Shown here: piece by piece, positions 1 to 9,574 of the stretch
How positions within the stretch are numbered: the stretch's first letter is position 1
Layout: each line of letters starts with the position of its first letter
DNA from: Serratia marcescens
GTDB lineage: Bacteria; Pseudomonadota; Gammaproteobacteria; Enterobacterales; Enterobacteriaceae
Assembly: GCF_006715005.1 (NCBI RefSeq)
Contig: NZ_VFMJ01000001.1
Location: 930,001 to 994,000, forward strand
Reading direction: 5' to 3'
Length of the DNA: 64,000 nt
Translations under genes and position numbers: made by a program
The notes under the pieces: model-generated
Told to the model about the DNA's origin: nothing
The model's input: only the letters and a program-made list of their open reading frames with translations
Database searches by the model: none

Positions 1-113
1 CGCCGACCTGGTTCGACGTGTCGTTTCAGGCGGACGAAGACACCGTGTTATTCAGTTTTTCGGACAGGCCGGTTCAGGAAGCCCTGGGACTGTTCCGCGA
101 AGCACGTTATTAA
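1..113 (+). CDS. mhbD: Gentisate 1,2-dioxygenase, C-terminal end (partial)
   Basis: This is the last 36 codons of a gene that begins before the window. The frame opens at base 3 and stops at 111-113. The tail reads [20 protein letters not shown], which is how gentisate 1,2-dioxygenases end. The enzyme opens the gentisate ring to maleylpyruvate. The call rests on this short tail and on the next three genes, which supply the following and preceding steps of the same pathway in the order known from the Klebsiella mhb cluster (D-H-I-M). The catalytic cupin domain lies outside the window and could not be checked. Confidence 0.7.
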   Translation, partial: PTWFDVSFQADEDTVLFSFSDRPVQEALGLFREARY

Positions 114-128
114 TTTGGGAGAGACAAA

Positions 129-830
129 ATGACGCAATACGTATTTGCACCGCAAGCCCCTGTGACGGTTCCTGTTGTGGGGAGTGATAAACAGTTTCCC
201 GTGCGCCGTGTCTACTGCGTCGGGCGTAACTATGCTGCGCATGCTCGTGAAATGGGCTTTGACCCGGATCGTGAGCCACCGTTCTTCTTCTGCAAGCCTG
301 CCGATGCGGTGGTGCCGGTGGCGGCCGGAGAAACGCTGGCGTTGCCGTATCCGTCGCAAACGGATAACTATCACTACGAAATCGAACTGGTGGTGGCGAT
401 TGGTAAACGGGGGAGCGATATTCCGTTGGACAAGGCGCATGAATACATCTGGGGATATGCCACGGGCCTGGACATGACCCGCCGCGATCGGCAGATGGAC
501 ATGCGTCAGATGGGGCGCCCATGGGAAATCGGTAAGTCGTTCGATCTTTCTGCGCCCATCGCGCCATTGCATAAAGCCGGCGACAGCGCAGACGTGAACA
601 ACGCGCCTATCTGGCTGCAGGTCAACGGCAGCGATCGCCAGCGCAGCGACATCCGCCATCTGATCTGGTCGGTAAATGAAACCATCAGCTATCTGTCCGG
701 CTTTTTTGAGCTGCAGCCCGGCGATCTGATTTTTACCGGGACGCCGGAAGGGGTGGGCGCGGTGGTGAAAGGCGATGTGATTACCGGCAATGTAGAGGGG
801 CTAACCCCTATCGCCGTGAAGATTGTCTGA
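129..830 (+). CDS. mhbH: Fumarylpyruvate hydrolase (FAH family)
   Basis: This 233-residue protein belongs to the fumarylacetoacetate hydrolase fold. It would hydrolyse fumarylpyruvate to fumarate and pyruvate, the last step of the gentisate pathway. GRNYAAHA at 32-39 is the usual N-terminal motif. The metal ligands appear as E84 and E86 in YEIEL and D115 in GLDMT, and FTGTPEGVG lies near the C terminus. The start at 129 has GGGAGAG just upstream and lies 15 bases after the dioxygenase stop, so the genes are probably co-transcribed. FAH proteins are often given only a family name. The specific substrate is inferred from the operon. Confidence 0.82.
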   Translation: MTQYVFAPQAPVTVPVVGSDKQFPVRRVYCVGRNYAAHAREMGFDPDREPPFFFCKPADAVVPVAAGETLALPYPSQTDNYHYEIELVVAIGKRGSDIPLDKAHEYIWGYATGLDMTRRDRQMDMRQMGRPWEIGKSFDLSAPIAPLHKAGDSADVNNAPIWLQVNGSDRQRSDIRHLIWSVNETISYLSGFFELQPGDLIFTGTPEGVGAVVKGDVITGNVEGLTPIAVKIV

Positions 831-846
831 GCCGATTCAGAGGTGA

Positions 847-1494
847 ATGATGAAGCTGTACAGTTTCTTTAATAGCTCAGCATCCTACCGCGTGCGCATT
901 GCGCTGGCGCTGAAAGGCATCCATTACCAGACGGTGGGGGTCAATATTCGTATCGGGCAGCAGAATGAGCTGGCATATCGGCGAATGAACCCGGTCGGGC
1001 TGGTGCCGACGCTGCTTACGGACGACGGTGAGTCTCTCAGCCAGTCGCTGGCGATTATCGACTGGCTGGATCGCCATTTTCCTCAGTCGCCGCTGTTACC
1101 GACGGCCGATCCGGCACGCAGCCGGATACTGGAAATCGTTTATGTTATTGCCTGCGATATTCATCCGGTAAATAACCTGCGGGTTTTACGCTACCTGAGT
1201 GAAGAGCTGAAGGTGAGTGAGGAAGAGAAAAAACGCTGGTATGCGCACTGGATCCGGCAAGGGCTGAGCGCCGTAGAACAGCTGTTGCTCCAGAGGCCGT
1301 CAGGACCCTTCTGCGTTGGCGATACCCCGACGTTGGCGGATTGCTGCCTGATCCCTCAGTGGGCGAATGCCCTGCGGATGGGGTGCGATCTGAGCGGGTA
1401 CCCGCGCTGTAAAGCGGTTTACGACGCCTGTACTCGTCTCCCGGCGTTCATCGCCGCGGCGCCCGAAAACCAACAAGACAAAATCTCAGCCTGA
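847..1494 (+). CDS. mhbI: Maleylpyruvate / maleylacetoacetate isomerase (zeta-class GST)
   Basis: This is a 215-residue glutathione S-transferase fold protein. The zeta-class active-site stretch SSASYRVRIAL is at residues 10-20 and the all-helical C-terminal domain follows. It should convert maleylpyruvate to fumarylpyruvate with glutathione, linking the dioxygenase to the hydrolase encoded before it. Two ATG codons lie in tandem at 847 and 850, and AGGTG at 841-845 favours the second slightly. The gene starts 16 bases after mhbH. By sequence alone maleylacetoacetate isomerase (maiA) is equally possible. The gentisate context favours maleylpyruvate. Confidence 0.8.
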   Translation: MMKLYSFFNSSASYRVRIALALKGIHYQTVGVNIRIGQQNELAYRRMNPVGLVPTLLTDDGESLSQSLAIIDWLDRHFPQSPLLPTADPARSRILEIVYVIACDIHPVNNLRVLRYLSEELKVSEEEKKRWYAHWIRQGLSAVEQLLLQRPSGPFCVGDTPTLADCCLIPQWANALRMGCDLSGYPRCKAVYDACTRLPAFIAAAPENQQDKISA

Positions 1495-1513
1495 GCCCGA
1501 AAGGAGGAAAACA

Positions 1514-2707
1514 ATGGCTAAAGTGATGCGCGCAATTATCGTCGGGGGAGGCATTGGCGGCGCAGCGACTGCGCTCTCGCTGGCTCGCCAGGGCATTAAA
1601 GTGATGTTGTTGGAAAAGGCGCACGAGATTGGTGAGATTGGGGCGGGTATTCAGCTCGGCCCCAACGCCTTTTCCGCGCTGGATAGCCTGGGTGTGGGCG
1701 GCGTAGCGCGTCAGCGCGCCGTCTTTACCGATCACATTACCCTGATGGATGCGGTCAATGCCCAGGAGGTGGTGCATATTGAGACCGGGCAAGCATTTCG
1801 CGATCACTTTGGCGGTCCCTATGCGGTTATCCATCGGGCGGATATCCACGCCTCTGTTTGGGAAGCGGTATTGACCCATCCGGATGTGGAATACCGTACC
1901 TCAACGCAGGTGGCGGGTATCAGCCAAACGGTGGACGATGTGACGGTATTTGATGAGCAGGGTAATCGCTGGACGGCGGATATTCTTATCGGCTGCGATG
2001 GCGTGAGGTCGGTGGTGCGGCAGTACCTGCTGGGCGATGCGCCGCGGGTGACCGGACATGTGGTTTACCGCGCCGTGATTAATTGCGATGAGATGCCGGA
2101 GGATTTACGCATTAACGCGCCGGTACTGTGGGCGGGGCCGCACTGCCATCTGGTGCATTACCCGCTGCGCGGCGGGAAGCAGTATAACCTGGTGGTGACG
2201 TTCCATAGCCGTCAGCAGGAGGAATGGGGTGTGAAGGAGGGCAGTAAAGAGGAGGTGCTTTCCTATTTTTCCGGTATTCACCCGCGTCCGCGCCAGATGC
2301 TGGATAAGCCGACCTCGTGGCGCCGCTGGTCAACCGCCGATCGTGAACCGGTGGAGAAATGGGGCAACGACCGTATCACGCTGGTGGGAGACGCAGCGCA
2401 CCCGGTGGCACAGTATATGGCGCAGGGAGCCTGCATGGCGCTGGAGGATGCGGTAACGCTGGGTAAAGCGCTGGAAGAGCATGGAGGGGATGCGGCAAAA
2501 GCGCTTGCCCTGTACGAGTCGGTACGTATTCCGCGCACGGCGCGCATCGTCTGGTCAACCCGTGAGATGGGCCGTGTTTATCACGCCGCAGGCGTTGAGC
2601 GCCAGGTGCGTAATCTGTTATGGAAAGGCAAATCTCAGGCGGAATTTTATCGCGGAATGGAATGGCTGTACGGCTGGAAAGAAGAAAACTGCCTGCAGCC
2701 GCGCTGA
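1514..2707 (+). CDS. mhbM: 3-hydroxybenzoate 6-monooxygenase (FAD-dependent)
   Basis: This 397-residue flavoprotein monooxygenase belongs to the PHBH/UbiH class. The dinucleotide-binding GGGIGG is at residues 11-16 and the second FAD motif GDAAHP at 292-297. GEIGAGIQLGPNAF near residue 40 is typical of 3-hydroxybenzoate and salicylate hydroxylases. It would hydroxylate 3-hydroxybenzoate to gentisate using NADH and oxygen, feeding the enzymes encoded upstream. A strong AGGAGG site precedes the ATG. It is the last gene of the cluster. The transporter (mhbT) and LysR regulator (mhbR) expected from Klebsiella would lie before the window. Confidence 0.85.
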   Translation: MAKVMRAIIVGGGIGGAATALSLARQGIKVMLLEKAHEIGEIGAGIQLGPNAFSALDSLGVGGVARQRAVFTDHITLMDAVNAQEVVHIETGQAFRDHFGGPYAVIHRADIHASVWEAVLTHPDVEYRTSTQVAGISQTVDDVTVFDEQGNRWTADILIGCDGVRSVVRQYLLGDAPRVTGHVVYRAVINCDEMPEDLRINAPVLWAGPHCHLVHYPLRGGKQYNLVVTFHSRQQEEWGVKEGSKEEVLSYFSGIHPRPRQMLDKPTSWRRWSTADREPVEKWGNDRITLVGDAAHPVAQYMAQGACMALEDAVTLGKALEEHGGDAAKALALYESVRIPRTARIVWSTREMGRVYHAAGVERQVRNLLWKGKSQAEFYRGMEWLYGWKEENCLQPR

Positions 2708-2782
2708 GATAGAGGCCCTGCCCAGGCCTCCGCTAGCGCATGGGCCAAACCGGTGCGGCCTAATCCTCTCAATATGCAGACG

Positions 2783-2811
2783 AAAAAAAACCTGCTGTAA
2801 CAGCAGGTTTT
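2783..2811 (-). terminator. Bidirectional terminator between mhbM and proL
   Basis: A CCTGCTG/CAGCAGG stem at 2791-2807 with a TAA loop has eight A on its left and four T on its right. Read on the minus strand it ends in T8, so it mainly terminates tRNA-Pro. On the plus strand it can also end the mhb operon. Confidence 0.8.
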
Positions 2812-2819
2812 CTTAAATT

Positions 2820-2896
2820 TGGTCGGCATGAGAGGATTCGAACCTCCGACCCCCGACACCCCATGACGGTGCGCTACCAGGCTGCGCTACATGCCG
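2820..2896 (-). tRNA. proL: tRNA-Pro (anticodon GGG)
   Basis: The reverse complement folds as a 77-nt tRNA with CCA encoded. The acceptor stem is CGGCATG/CATGCCG, the D arm is GCGC..GCGC, and the T arm carries GGTTCGAAT. The anticodon loop ATGGGGT presents GGG. The anticodon stem contains a T-T mismatch, which also occurs in E. coli proL as I recall it. Its position beside yejM matches E. coli. Confidence 0.95.
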
Positions 2897-2974
2897 ACGC
2901 TATGAAAAATCATACTACCGATTCCCGATGTTAATGCAAGCGCCTCGCCACTTGATTGCTTTAGTTTTAAGCAG

Positions 2975-4756
2975 TTAGTTGGCGATAAAGCGTTTTACAT
3001 CGGTCAGCACCTGCAGCAGCAGAGCAAGCTGCGGTTTCTCGTCTTTTATTTCATCGCCGTTCTGATCGTAGACGCGATAGTTACCGCTGTTGTCCAGCAT
3101 CAGCGTTTGCGTTGGCGTGGTGATCACCAGCTGATTGCCATCGCCGGTGGCGATCCAGTCGTTGCGGCGCTGGGCGGTGAACAGATCTTCGCCCTGCGAA
3201 TAGTCTTTCGGCGCGGTTTTCACGTGCAGCAACCGTTGCATCAAGGTGCGCATCACGTCGTTATGGCCGGTCAGCTTGCTGATGGTCTGCGCCGGGGTGC
3301 CCGGCCAGTGGATCACCAATGGCACCTGCAGTTGCGCCTGGTTGAAGGCAGTGCCGGCGCCCCATTGGCCTTTGCCGCTGTCGTTGAATTCGACGCCGTG
3401 TTCGGCGGTGATCACCACCACGGTTTTGTCCAGCAGGCCACGCTGTTTCAGGGTATCCAGTACCTGGGCTATCTGGGCATCCACGTCTTGCGCGCCGGTG
3501 CGATAGCGTTGGATAAAGTCGGCCGGCGCCGGGTTTTTGTCGCCTTCGGCCGACTCGGCGCCGCTGAAGTTGATATAGGAGAACCACGGCTCTTTGCCGC
3601 CCTGATCCGTCAGCCAGCGCTGCCATTGCTGCGTGGTTTGCGCGTCGTTTTGCGGCGCCGGCGTCGGCAGCGAGAAGTCGGTCAGCAGGGCCTGACGATA
3701 CAGGCTGGCATTGAAGCCGTCGGAAGAGAACAGCCCCAATTGGTAGCCCTGATCGCTGAGCGCATTGATCAGCGCCGACGGCTTGCGCCCGGCGAGCACG
3801 CTGTCCAGATAGGTCGGGGAAATGCCGTAGAACAGGCCGAACAGCCCGGTATCGGCATGGTTGCCCGAGCTGTAGTGATCGTTGAAACGCACGTTTTCCT
3901 GGGCGAAGCGCGTCAGCGCCGGCATGTCCTGCGCCACGTCTTTGGCGCGAATGCCATCCACCACGATCATCAGCAGGTTATAGCCGCTGCCTTTGTCGCC
4001 GTAGCTGAGATCGCTGAGCGGATATTCCACCGCGACCGCTTCCGGATTGCCCTGTTGCACCAGGCGGCGCTCATACTCTTGCTGGTCGAGCAGGCCGTGT
4101 TTTTCGAGGAACTTGCGCGCGGTCATCGGGTACGAGAGCGGCAGGTTGGCCCGCTGCATGGTGATTGGGCGATAGAAGTTGGCGTCAGCCCAAATGTAAA
4201 TCAGGTGCGACGCGAAAAAGGCGCTGATAAACAGCGCCGCCAGCGGTTTGCCGAAGCGGCGGCGGTTCAGGCTGCGCAGCTTCTGCCAGCTCCAGGTGCC
4301 GAACAGCATCTCCACCAGGAAGATCACCGGCACGCAGATAAACATCAGCTGCCAGTCGCGCGAAAGCTCGCTTTGGTCCGGGTTGACCACCAGATCCCAC
4401 ACCACCGGATTGAGGTGCAGGTGGAAATGAGAGAACACTTCGCTGTCGACCAGCAACAGCGTGAGCCCGGCGGTGGCCAGCGCGGCGGAAATAAATCGCA
4501 GCAGCCGCTGCGACATCACCACGAAGGTGAGCGGGAAGATCACCAGCAAATAGCCGGCGAACACGATAAAGCTGAAATGCCCCAGCAGGCTGACCAGGGC
4601 ATAAACCCGGCCCAGCAGGGAAGCGGGCCAGTCGGTGACAAACAGGTAGCGGCTGCCCAGCCCAAGGGCGAGCAGAATGTTGAACAAGGCGAACCAGTGC
4701 CCCCAACTGATCATCTGGGAGACTTTTTCACGATAACGCTGACGGTTTGTCACCAT
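2975..4756 (-). CDS. yejM: Inner-membrane LPS-sensing regulator of LpxC turnover (PbgA/LapC)
   Basis: This 593-residue protein has about five membrane segments in its first 200 residues and then a large periplasmic sulfatase-like domain starting around VVDGIRAKDVAQ. This is the architecture of YejM/PbgA/LapC (586 aa in E. coli). That protein senses periplasmic-leaflet LPS and restrains LapB-FtsH degradation of LpxC, and it has also been linked to cardiolipin transport. The gene lies 9 bases after yejL on the same strand, as in E. coli. The ATG is the reverse of CAT at 4754-4756. No anomaly was seen. Confidence 0.93.
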   Translation of the reverse strand: MVTNRQRYREKVSQMISWGHWFALFNILLALGLGSRYLFVTDWPASLLGRVYALVSLLGHFSFIVFAGYLLVIFPLTFVVMSQRLLRFISAALATAGLTLLLVDSEVFSHFHLHLNPVVWDLVVNPDQSELSRDWQLMFICVPVIFLVEMLFGTWSWQKLRSLNRRRFGKPLAALFISAFFASHLIYIWADANFYRPITMQRANLPLSYPMTARKFLEKHGLLDQQEYERRLVQQGNPEAVAVEYPLSDLSYGDKGSGYNLLMIVVDGIRAKDVAQDMPALTRFAQENVRFNDHYSSGNHADTGLFGLFYGISPTYLDSVLAGRKPSALINALSDQGYQLGLFSSDGFNASLYRQALLTDFSLPTPAPQNDAQTTQQWQRWLTDQGGKEPWFSYINFSGAESAEGDKNPAPADFIQRYRTGAQDVDAQIAQVLDTLKQRGLLDKTVVVITAEHGVEFNDSGKGQWGAGTAFNQAQLQVPLVIHWPGTPAQTISKLTGHNDVMRTLMQRLLHVKTAPKDYSQGEDLFTAQRRNDWIATGDGNQLVITTPTQTLMLDNSGNYRVYDQNGDEIKDEKPQLALLLQVLTDVKRFIAN

Positions 4757-4765
4757 AAGTAAATA

Positions 4766-4993
4766 TTAATGCGCTTTATCTTCACGGACAGAAGCCTGAA
4801 GGGCTTCCGCGAACGATCTCGCCAGGGTTTTCCGCTGCGCGGGGGCAACGCTGGTGTTGATCAAATTAGTGACCATGTTGCCCAGCACCATCAGGGAAAG
4901 ATCGGTGGGGGTATGGTGTTTTTCCAGAACATTGACCAGCTCTGAGAGCAGTTGTTCAACGTGTTCGTCACTGTAACGGGATGATTGTGGCAT
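4766..4993 (-). CDS. yejL: YejL family protein
   Basis: This small cytoplasmic protein has 75 residues when started at [12 protein letters not shown], which is the conserved start and length of the YejL (UPF0352) family. An in-frame ATG eight codons upstream exists but would add a non-conserved extension. The function is unknown. The gene sits directly before yejM on the same strand and is divergent from yejK, an arrangement conserved in enterobacteria. Confidence 0.9.
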   Translation of the reverse strand: MPQSSRYSDEHVEQLLSELVNVLEKHHTPTDLSLMVLGNMVTNLINTSVAPAQRKTLARSFAEALQASVREDKAH

Positions 4994-5204
4994 AAAATTG
5001 CGCTTAGTAATCTGCAAAGTGCCCTATCTTACCGTATAGGGCAGTGATTTTCCGCTCTTTTATCACTTCCTGTCATTCGGGAAATTGTTCACCTGCGCCG
5101 GGGCAGGCCCTCGCTGCGCCTTTGCGGTTTCCCGCGGTTTTTTAGTATTGCAGGGCGGGGCCTTCAGTGTTTGAATACGCGCCTAAAGAACAGGAGGATT
5201 TACC

Positions 5205-6212
5205 ATGAGTCTGGATATCGACCAGATTGCTCTGCACCAGTTGGTGAAACGCGACGAGCAAACGCTGGACGTGGTGCTGCGCGATTCCTTGCTTCCCACC
5301 AACTCGGCGGTGGAAGAAATGATGGCGGAACTGCATCGCGTCTACAGCGCCAAGAGCAAGGCCTTAGGCCTGTTCAACGAAGGCAGCGAACTGGCGGAAG
5401 CGCTGCGCACCTGCCGCAAGGACGATAAAGACTTTCTGGCCTTCAGCCGCGCGGCCACCGGTCGCCTGCGCGACGAACTGGCGAAGTATCCGTTCGCCGA
5501 AGGCGGCGTGGTACTGTTCGGCCAATACCGCTATCTGGCGGTGGAGTACCTGCTGATCGCTGTGTTGAACAGCCGTAACAGCATGCGCGTCAACGAAGAG
5601 CTGGATATCAACACCACGCACTATCTGGACATCAACAACGCCGATATCGTTGCGCGCATCGATCTGACCGAGTGGGAAACCAACCCGGAATCGACCCGCT
5701 ACCTGACCTTCCTGCGCGGGCGCGTGGGCCGCAAGGTCGCCGACTTCTTCATGGACTTCCTGGCGGCGTCCGAAGGGTTGGACACCAAGGCGCAAAACCG
5801 CGGGCTGCTGCAGGCGGTAGACGACTATTGCGCCGATGCGCAGCTGGACAAGAACGAGCGCCAGTCGGTGCGCCAGCAGGTGTACAGCTACTGCAACGAA
5901 CAGCTGCAGGCGGGCGAAGAGATTGAACTGCAGGCGCTGTCGCAGGAGCTGTCGCCGGTCGGCGAGAAAGACTTCATGCAGTTCTCCAGCGAGCAAGGGT
6001 ATGAGCTGGAAGAGAGCTTCCCGGCGGATCGCGGCACGCTGCGTCAGCTGACCAAATTCGCCGGCAGCGGCGGCGGCATCAGCCTGAACTTCGACGCCAT
6101 GCTGCTGGGCGAGCGCATTTTCTGGGATGCGGCCACCGACACGCTGACCATCAAAGGCACGCCGCCGAACCTGCGCGATCAGCTGCAGCGCCGGACCGGC
6201 GGCGGCAAGTAA
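5205..6212 (+). CDS. yejK: Nucleoid-associated protein YejK (NdpA)
   Basis: This 335-residue protein matches the YejK/NdpA nucleoid-associated family along its full length. It begins [19 protein letters not shown]. It is a cytoplasmic DNA-associated protein of unclear detailed role. A strong AGGAGG lies upstream of the ATG. It is divergent from yejL-yejM, with about 210 bases between the two starts. Confidence 0.92.
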   Translation: MSLDIDQIALHQLVKRDEQTLDVVLRDSLLPTNSAVEEMMAELHRVYSAKSKALGLFNEGSELAEALRTCRKDDKDFLAFSRAATGRLRDELAKYPFAEGGVVLFGQYRYLAVEYLLIAVLNSRNSMRVNEELDINTTHYLDINNADIVARIDLTEWETNPESTRYLTFLRGRVGRKVADFFMDFLAASEGLDTKAQNRGLLQAVDDYCADAQLDKNERQSVRQQVYSYCNEQLQAGEEIELQALSQELSPVGEKDFMQFSSEQGYELEESFPADRGTLRQLTKFAGSGGGISLNFDAMLLGERIFWDAATDTLTIKGTPPNLRDQLQRRTGGGK

Positions 6213-6232
6213 GCGTGCCGAAGTGCAGACAA

Positions 6233-6262
6233 TAAAAAACGCCGCAATTGCGGCGTTCTTTA
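6233..6262. terminator. Shared terminator of yejK and rplY
   Basis: A perfect 20-bp palindrome, AACGCCGCAATTGCGGCGTT, at 6238-6257 is flanked by an A-run on the left and a T-rich stretch on the right, between convergent genes. Confidence 0.8.
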
Positions 6263-6296
6263 TTTCGGCGTCCCGAAAGGTTCGAAAACGTAGCGA

Positions 6297-6581
6297 TTAA
6301 ACGCGAACGAAGTCGATGTGAGCCAGTTTTGGCTTGAACGGGTGACGCTGTACAGCCTGAACCTTAACTTTGGTTTCTTTACCGTCGATAACCAGAGTTA
6401 CTGCTTCGCTGTAGAATTCTGGTTTAGCTTCCATGTTCTTAACAGAATCATGGTCCAATTCGATGGAAACTGCAGCTTCTTTGCCACCGTAAACGATAGC
6501 TGGGAATTTGTTTGCTGCACGCAGGCGGCGGCTCGCACCTTTACCCTGATCTTTACGTACTTCTACATTGATAGTGAACAT
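6297..6581 (-). CDS. rplY: 50S ribosomal protein L25
   Basis: This 94-residue protein is the short form of L25, which binds 5S rRNA in the large subunit. It starts [20 protein letters not shown] and ends at DFVRV, full length for the gamma-proteobacterial form without the CTC extension. The sequence here is less GC-rich than its neighbours, as is normal for a highly expressed ribosomal gene. It is convergent with yejK. Confidence 0.97.
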   Translation of the reverse strand: MFTINVEVRKDQGKGASRRLRAANKFPAIVYGGKEAAVSIELDHDSVKNMEAKPEFYSEAVTLVIDGKETKVKVQAVQRHPFKPKLAHIDFVRV

Positions 6582-6743
6582 TGTTTTTTCTCTTAAAAGA
6601 AAATTTACCCTGCTACAGGCGACCCAAGTAGCAAGTTCGGAAACCCGCTTTAACGCTGGGCTGACCCAGGTAAAGCGCGCGGCATTTTAACGGAAAGCCG
6701 CCCGCAGGGCAACGAAAACCTGCCCAGATTGGGGGCCGCTCGC

Positions 6744-8501
6744 TCAGGCCAATTGATTGGCGCGGCGGAAACGGCCTTGATAATCGAACACTTTCTCGCG
6801 CACCTGCCAAAACTGCCCGCGTTTGCGTGCCACCACGAAATCCGGATGGCGCAGCGCCTGCTGTTGCGCCAGCACGTCGGCGGCGGTGTGCCAGGCGAAC
6901 GGCACGCCCGGCGCGCGCTGATGCGGGCGCAGGAACAGCATCTCGAACGCTTTGCGCTGCGCCGGCGTCTGCAGGCGGAAGCGCTCGCTGGTGCTGGTGC
7001 CGTCCTCGTCGTAATAGGTGGCCTTCAGCCATTCGCCCTTGTCATCGCGGCCGCTCTGCAGTTCCATGCCGCCGCAGCGCAGCACCAGCGCGTCTTTCAG
7101 CTTCAGCGCCGCCTTCAGCATGTCGTCGGGATCGACCAGCACTTCCTGGCACTGATGGCAGCGGCGCGCGGCGATATCGTTCTCCGCGCCGCAGTGCGGG
7201 CAGCTCTTGAACCGGAAGCGGTAATCGCACTGCTCGCGGTGGCCGTCGTCGTCCTCCAGCCAGCCCTGACAGCGGCGGCCGTAGTGCTCGATGATGTCGC
7301 CATTTTCGGTGCACTTGCCCCAGAACAGGTTGGCGAAGCCGCAGGCCGGGCAGAACACCTGCACCGGCTGGCTGTCGCCGTGCGGCTTGCTGACGCCGAC
7401 CTCCGGCGTAAACAGGTCGTGCGGGTTGCCGGCGTAGTCGAGGATCAGGCAATCCTCCTTGCCGGGCGCCAGTCGCAGCCCGCGCCCGACGATCTGCTGA
7501 TACAGGCTGACGGACTCGGTCGGGCGCAGGATAGCGATCAGATCGACGTGCGGCGCATCGAAGCCGGTGGTCAATACCGCGACGTTGACCAGATAGCGCA
7601 GCCGCTGCTGTTTGAACGCGTCGATCAGCGCATCGCGCTCGGCGGGCGGCGTTTCGGCGCTGACCAGCGCGGCTTCGCCGTTCGGCAACAGGCCGTGGAT
7701 CTCGCGGGCGTGCTCCACGGTGGCGGCGAAGATCATCACGCCTTTGCGATCCTCTGCGTATTCCACGATCTGGCTGATGATATGTGGCGTGACGCGGTTT
7801 TGCCGCTTCAGCTCGCGGTTCAGATCCGCTTCGCTGAACAGGCCGTTGCTTCTGGCTTCCAACCGGCTGAAATCGTACTGCACGATCGGCATATCCAGCC
7901 GCTCAGGCGGTACCAGGAAGCCGTTCTTAATCATATAGCGCAGCGGCAGCTCGTAGATGCAGTCGCGAAACAGGCTGGCGCCGTCGCCGCGGGTAAAGCC
8001 ATAGTAGTGATACTGGTAAATCCAGCCCTTGCCCAGGCGATAGGGCGTGGCGGTCAGCCCCAGCAGCCGCAGCTGCGGGTTGGTTTTCTGCAAATGCTGG
8101 ATGATTTGCTGGTACTGGCTGTCGTCGTCATCGCTGATACGGTGGCATTCATCGACGATCAGCAGCGAAAAGGCGCCGTCGAACAGCGGCAGGTTGCGCG
8201 CCACCGATTGCACGCTGCCGAACACCACCTTGCCGGCGCTCTCTTTCTGCTGCAGGCCGGCGGCGAAGATGTCCGCTTCCAGGCCGTAGGCGCAGTACTT
8301 GGCGTGGTTTTGCGCCACCAGTTCCTTGACGTGCGCCAACACCAGCACCCGCCCGCGGGCGCGCTTCGCCAGTTCGGCAATCACCAGGCTTTTGCCGGCG
8401 CCGGTCGGCAGCACGATCAGCGCCGGTTCGGGATGCCGCCGGAAATGGTTGATGGTGGCTTCGACCGCTTCCAGTTGGTAGGGGCGTAGGGTAAAGGCCA
8501 T
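6744..8501 (-). CDS. radD: DEAD/DEAH-box helicase-like protein RadD
   Basis: This 585-residue superfamily 2 helicase-type ATPase has Walker A PTGAGKS at 32-38 and DECH at 117-120. A helicase C domain is followed by a cysteine-rich C terminus with CPACG and CPHCG pairs consistent with zinc binding. It matches RadD (YejH), a double-strand-break repair accessory that works with single-stranded DNA-binding protein and RecA functions. A very long frame on the other strand overlaps it but is only a codon-bias shadow. It is divergent from rsuA. Confidence 0.93.
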   Translation of the reverse strand: MAFTLRPYQLEAVEATINHFRRHPEPALIVLPTGAGKSLVIAELAKRARGRVLVLAHVKELVAQNHAKYCAYGLEADIFAAGLQQKESAGKVVFGSVQSVARNLPLFDGAFSLLIVDECHRISDDDDSQYQQIIQHLQKTNPQLRLLGLTATPYRLGKGWIYQYHYYGFTRGDGASLFRDCIYELPLRYMIKNGFLVPPERLDMPIVQYDFSRLEARSNGLFSEADLNRELKRQNRVTPHIISQIVEYAEDRKGVMIFAATVEHAREIHGLLPNGEAALVSAETPPAERDALIDAFKQQRLRYLVNVAVLTTGFDAPHVDLIAILRPTESVSLYQQIVGRGLRLAPGKEDCLILDYAGNPHDLFTPEVGVSKPHGDSQPVQVFCPACGFANLFWGKCTENGDIIEHYGRRCQGWLEDDDGHREQCDYRFRFKSCPHCGAENDIAARRCHQCQEVLVDPDDMLKAALKLKDALVLRCGGMELQSGRDDKGEWLKATYYDEDGTSTSERFRLQTPAQRKAFEMLFLRPHQRAPGVPFAWHTAADVLAQQQALRHPDFVVARKRGQFWQVREKVFDYQGRFRRANQLA

Positions 8502-8819
8502 AAATGAACGCCGTGGGTTGAGATGGGCCGTCGGGAAGCGGTTGTGTCACCTCGGTTCCCACAGAAACCGTGACACTCTGCTCCCCGGACAGCCGAAAAA
8601 TTTCTATTATTATGCCTTCTGAGCGCGCGCGGTGCGAGGAGCGTGAAAATTACCTCTGTCGGGCAACGCGTTGTGCCGCTATACTCGTGTGACAGCAATC
8701 GCTGTTCCCCCACGCGATTCCCCCCCTGAACCTGCCATTTGCACCCGGTGCAACGGCGGGCGTCATATTTTGGCAATACGATCAATGCGATCATAACAAC
8801 GACAGGCAAAGCAGATCCC
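8502..8819. promoter_or_regulatory. Divergent radD/rsuA promoter region
   Basis: This 318-base gap separates the divergent starts of radD and rsuA. It holds an inverted repeat, GTGTCAC at 8544-8550 and GTGACAC at 8570-8576, and an AT-rich stretch near 8601-8615. Both promoters must lie here. No known operator was recognised. Confidence 0.4.
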
Positions 8820-9533
8820 ATGCGATTGGACAAGTTTTTATCTCAGCAGTTAGGCATTAGCCGTGCGCTGGTTGCGCGCGAACTTCGGGCTAAACGCGTC
8901 ACCGTGGACGGTGAGGTAGTGAAGAGCGGGGCGATCAAACTGACCCCGGAGCAAGAAGTGGCGTTCGACGGCAATCCGCTGCAGCAGCAGAACGGCCCGC
9001 GCTATTTCATGCTCAACAAACCGCAGGGCTACGTTTGCTCTACCGACGACCCCGATCATCCGACGGTGCTGTATTTTCTCGATGAGCCGGTCGCGTACAA
9101 GCTGCACGCCGCCGGGCGGCTGGATATCGACACCACCGGGCTGGTGTTGATGACCGACGACGGCCAGTGGTCGCACCGCGTCACGTCGCCGCGCCACCAC
9201 TGCGAGAAAACCTATCTGGTGACGCTGGAGCATCCGTTGGCGGAAGACACCGCGCAGCGTTTCGCCGAAGGGGTGCAACTGCACAACGAGAAAGACCTGA
9301 CGCGCCCGGCGACGCTGGAGCAGGTTGACGAGCGCCTGGTACGCCTGACCCTCAGCGAAGGGCGCTACCACCAGGTGAAGCGGATGTTCGCTGCCGTCGG
9401 CAACCGGGTGATCGAGCTGCACCGTGAGCGCATCGGCGCCATCGTGCTGGATGACGATCTGGCGCCGGGCGAATACCGCCCATTGACCGAAGAAGAGATC
9501 GCCAGCGTGGGCGCGCCGCACCTGCAGGACTGA
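8820..9533 (+). CDS. rsuA: 16S rRNA pseudouridine(516) synthase
   Basis: This 237-residue protein has an S4 RNA-binding domain at about 1-50 ([16 protein letters not shown]) and a pseudouridine synthase domain. The catalytic aspartate is D102 in the GRLD motif, the same position as in E. coli RsuA. It modifies U516 of 16S rRNA. The chosen ATG at 8820 gives the family start. An upstream in-frame ATG at 8739 would add 27 unconserved residues. It is followed by bcr, as in E. coli. Confidence 0.95.
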   Translation: MRLDKFLSQQLGISRALVARELRAKRVTVDGEVVKSGAIKLTPEQEVAFDGNPLQQQNGPRYFMLNKPQGYVCSTDDPDHPTVLYFLDEPVAYKLHAAGRLDIDTTGLVLMTDDGQWSHRVTSPRHHCEKTYLVTLEHPLAEDTAQRFAEGVQLHNEKDLTRPATLEQVDERLVRLTLSEGRYHQVKRMFAAVGNRVIELHRERIGAIVLDDDLAPGEYRPLTEEEIASVGAPHLQD

Positions 9534-9574
9534 AAACCGATCATTGATTGCGGCCGATTAAGGAGTCGTGGAAC

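Noticed and set aside
3107..4762. Long plus-strand frame opposite yejM (551 codons)
   Set aside because: It is the antisense of a conserved gene, with repetitive Arg/Ala/Gln composition typical of GC-rich shadow frames.
6729..8489. Plus-strand frame of 586 codons opposite radD
   Set aside because: It is exactly opposite the conserved helicase and has low-complexity Ala/Val/Arg composition, so it is a shadow.
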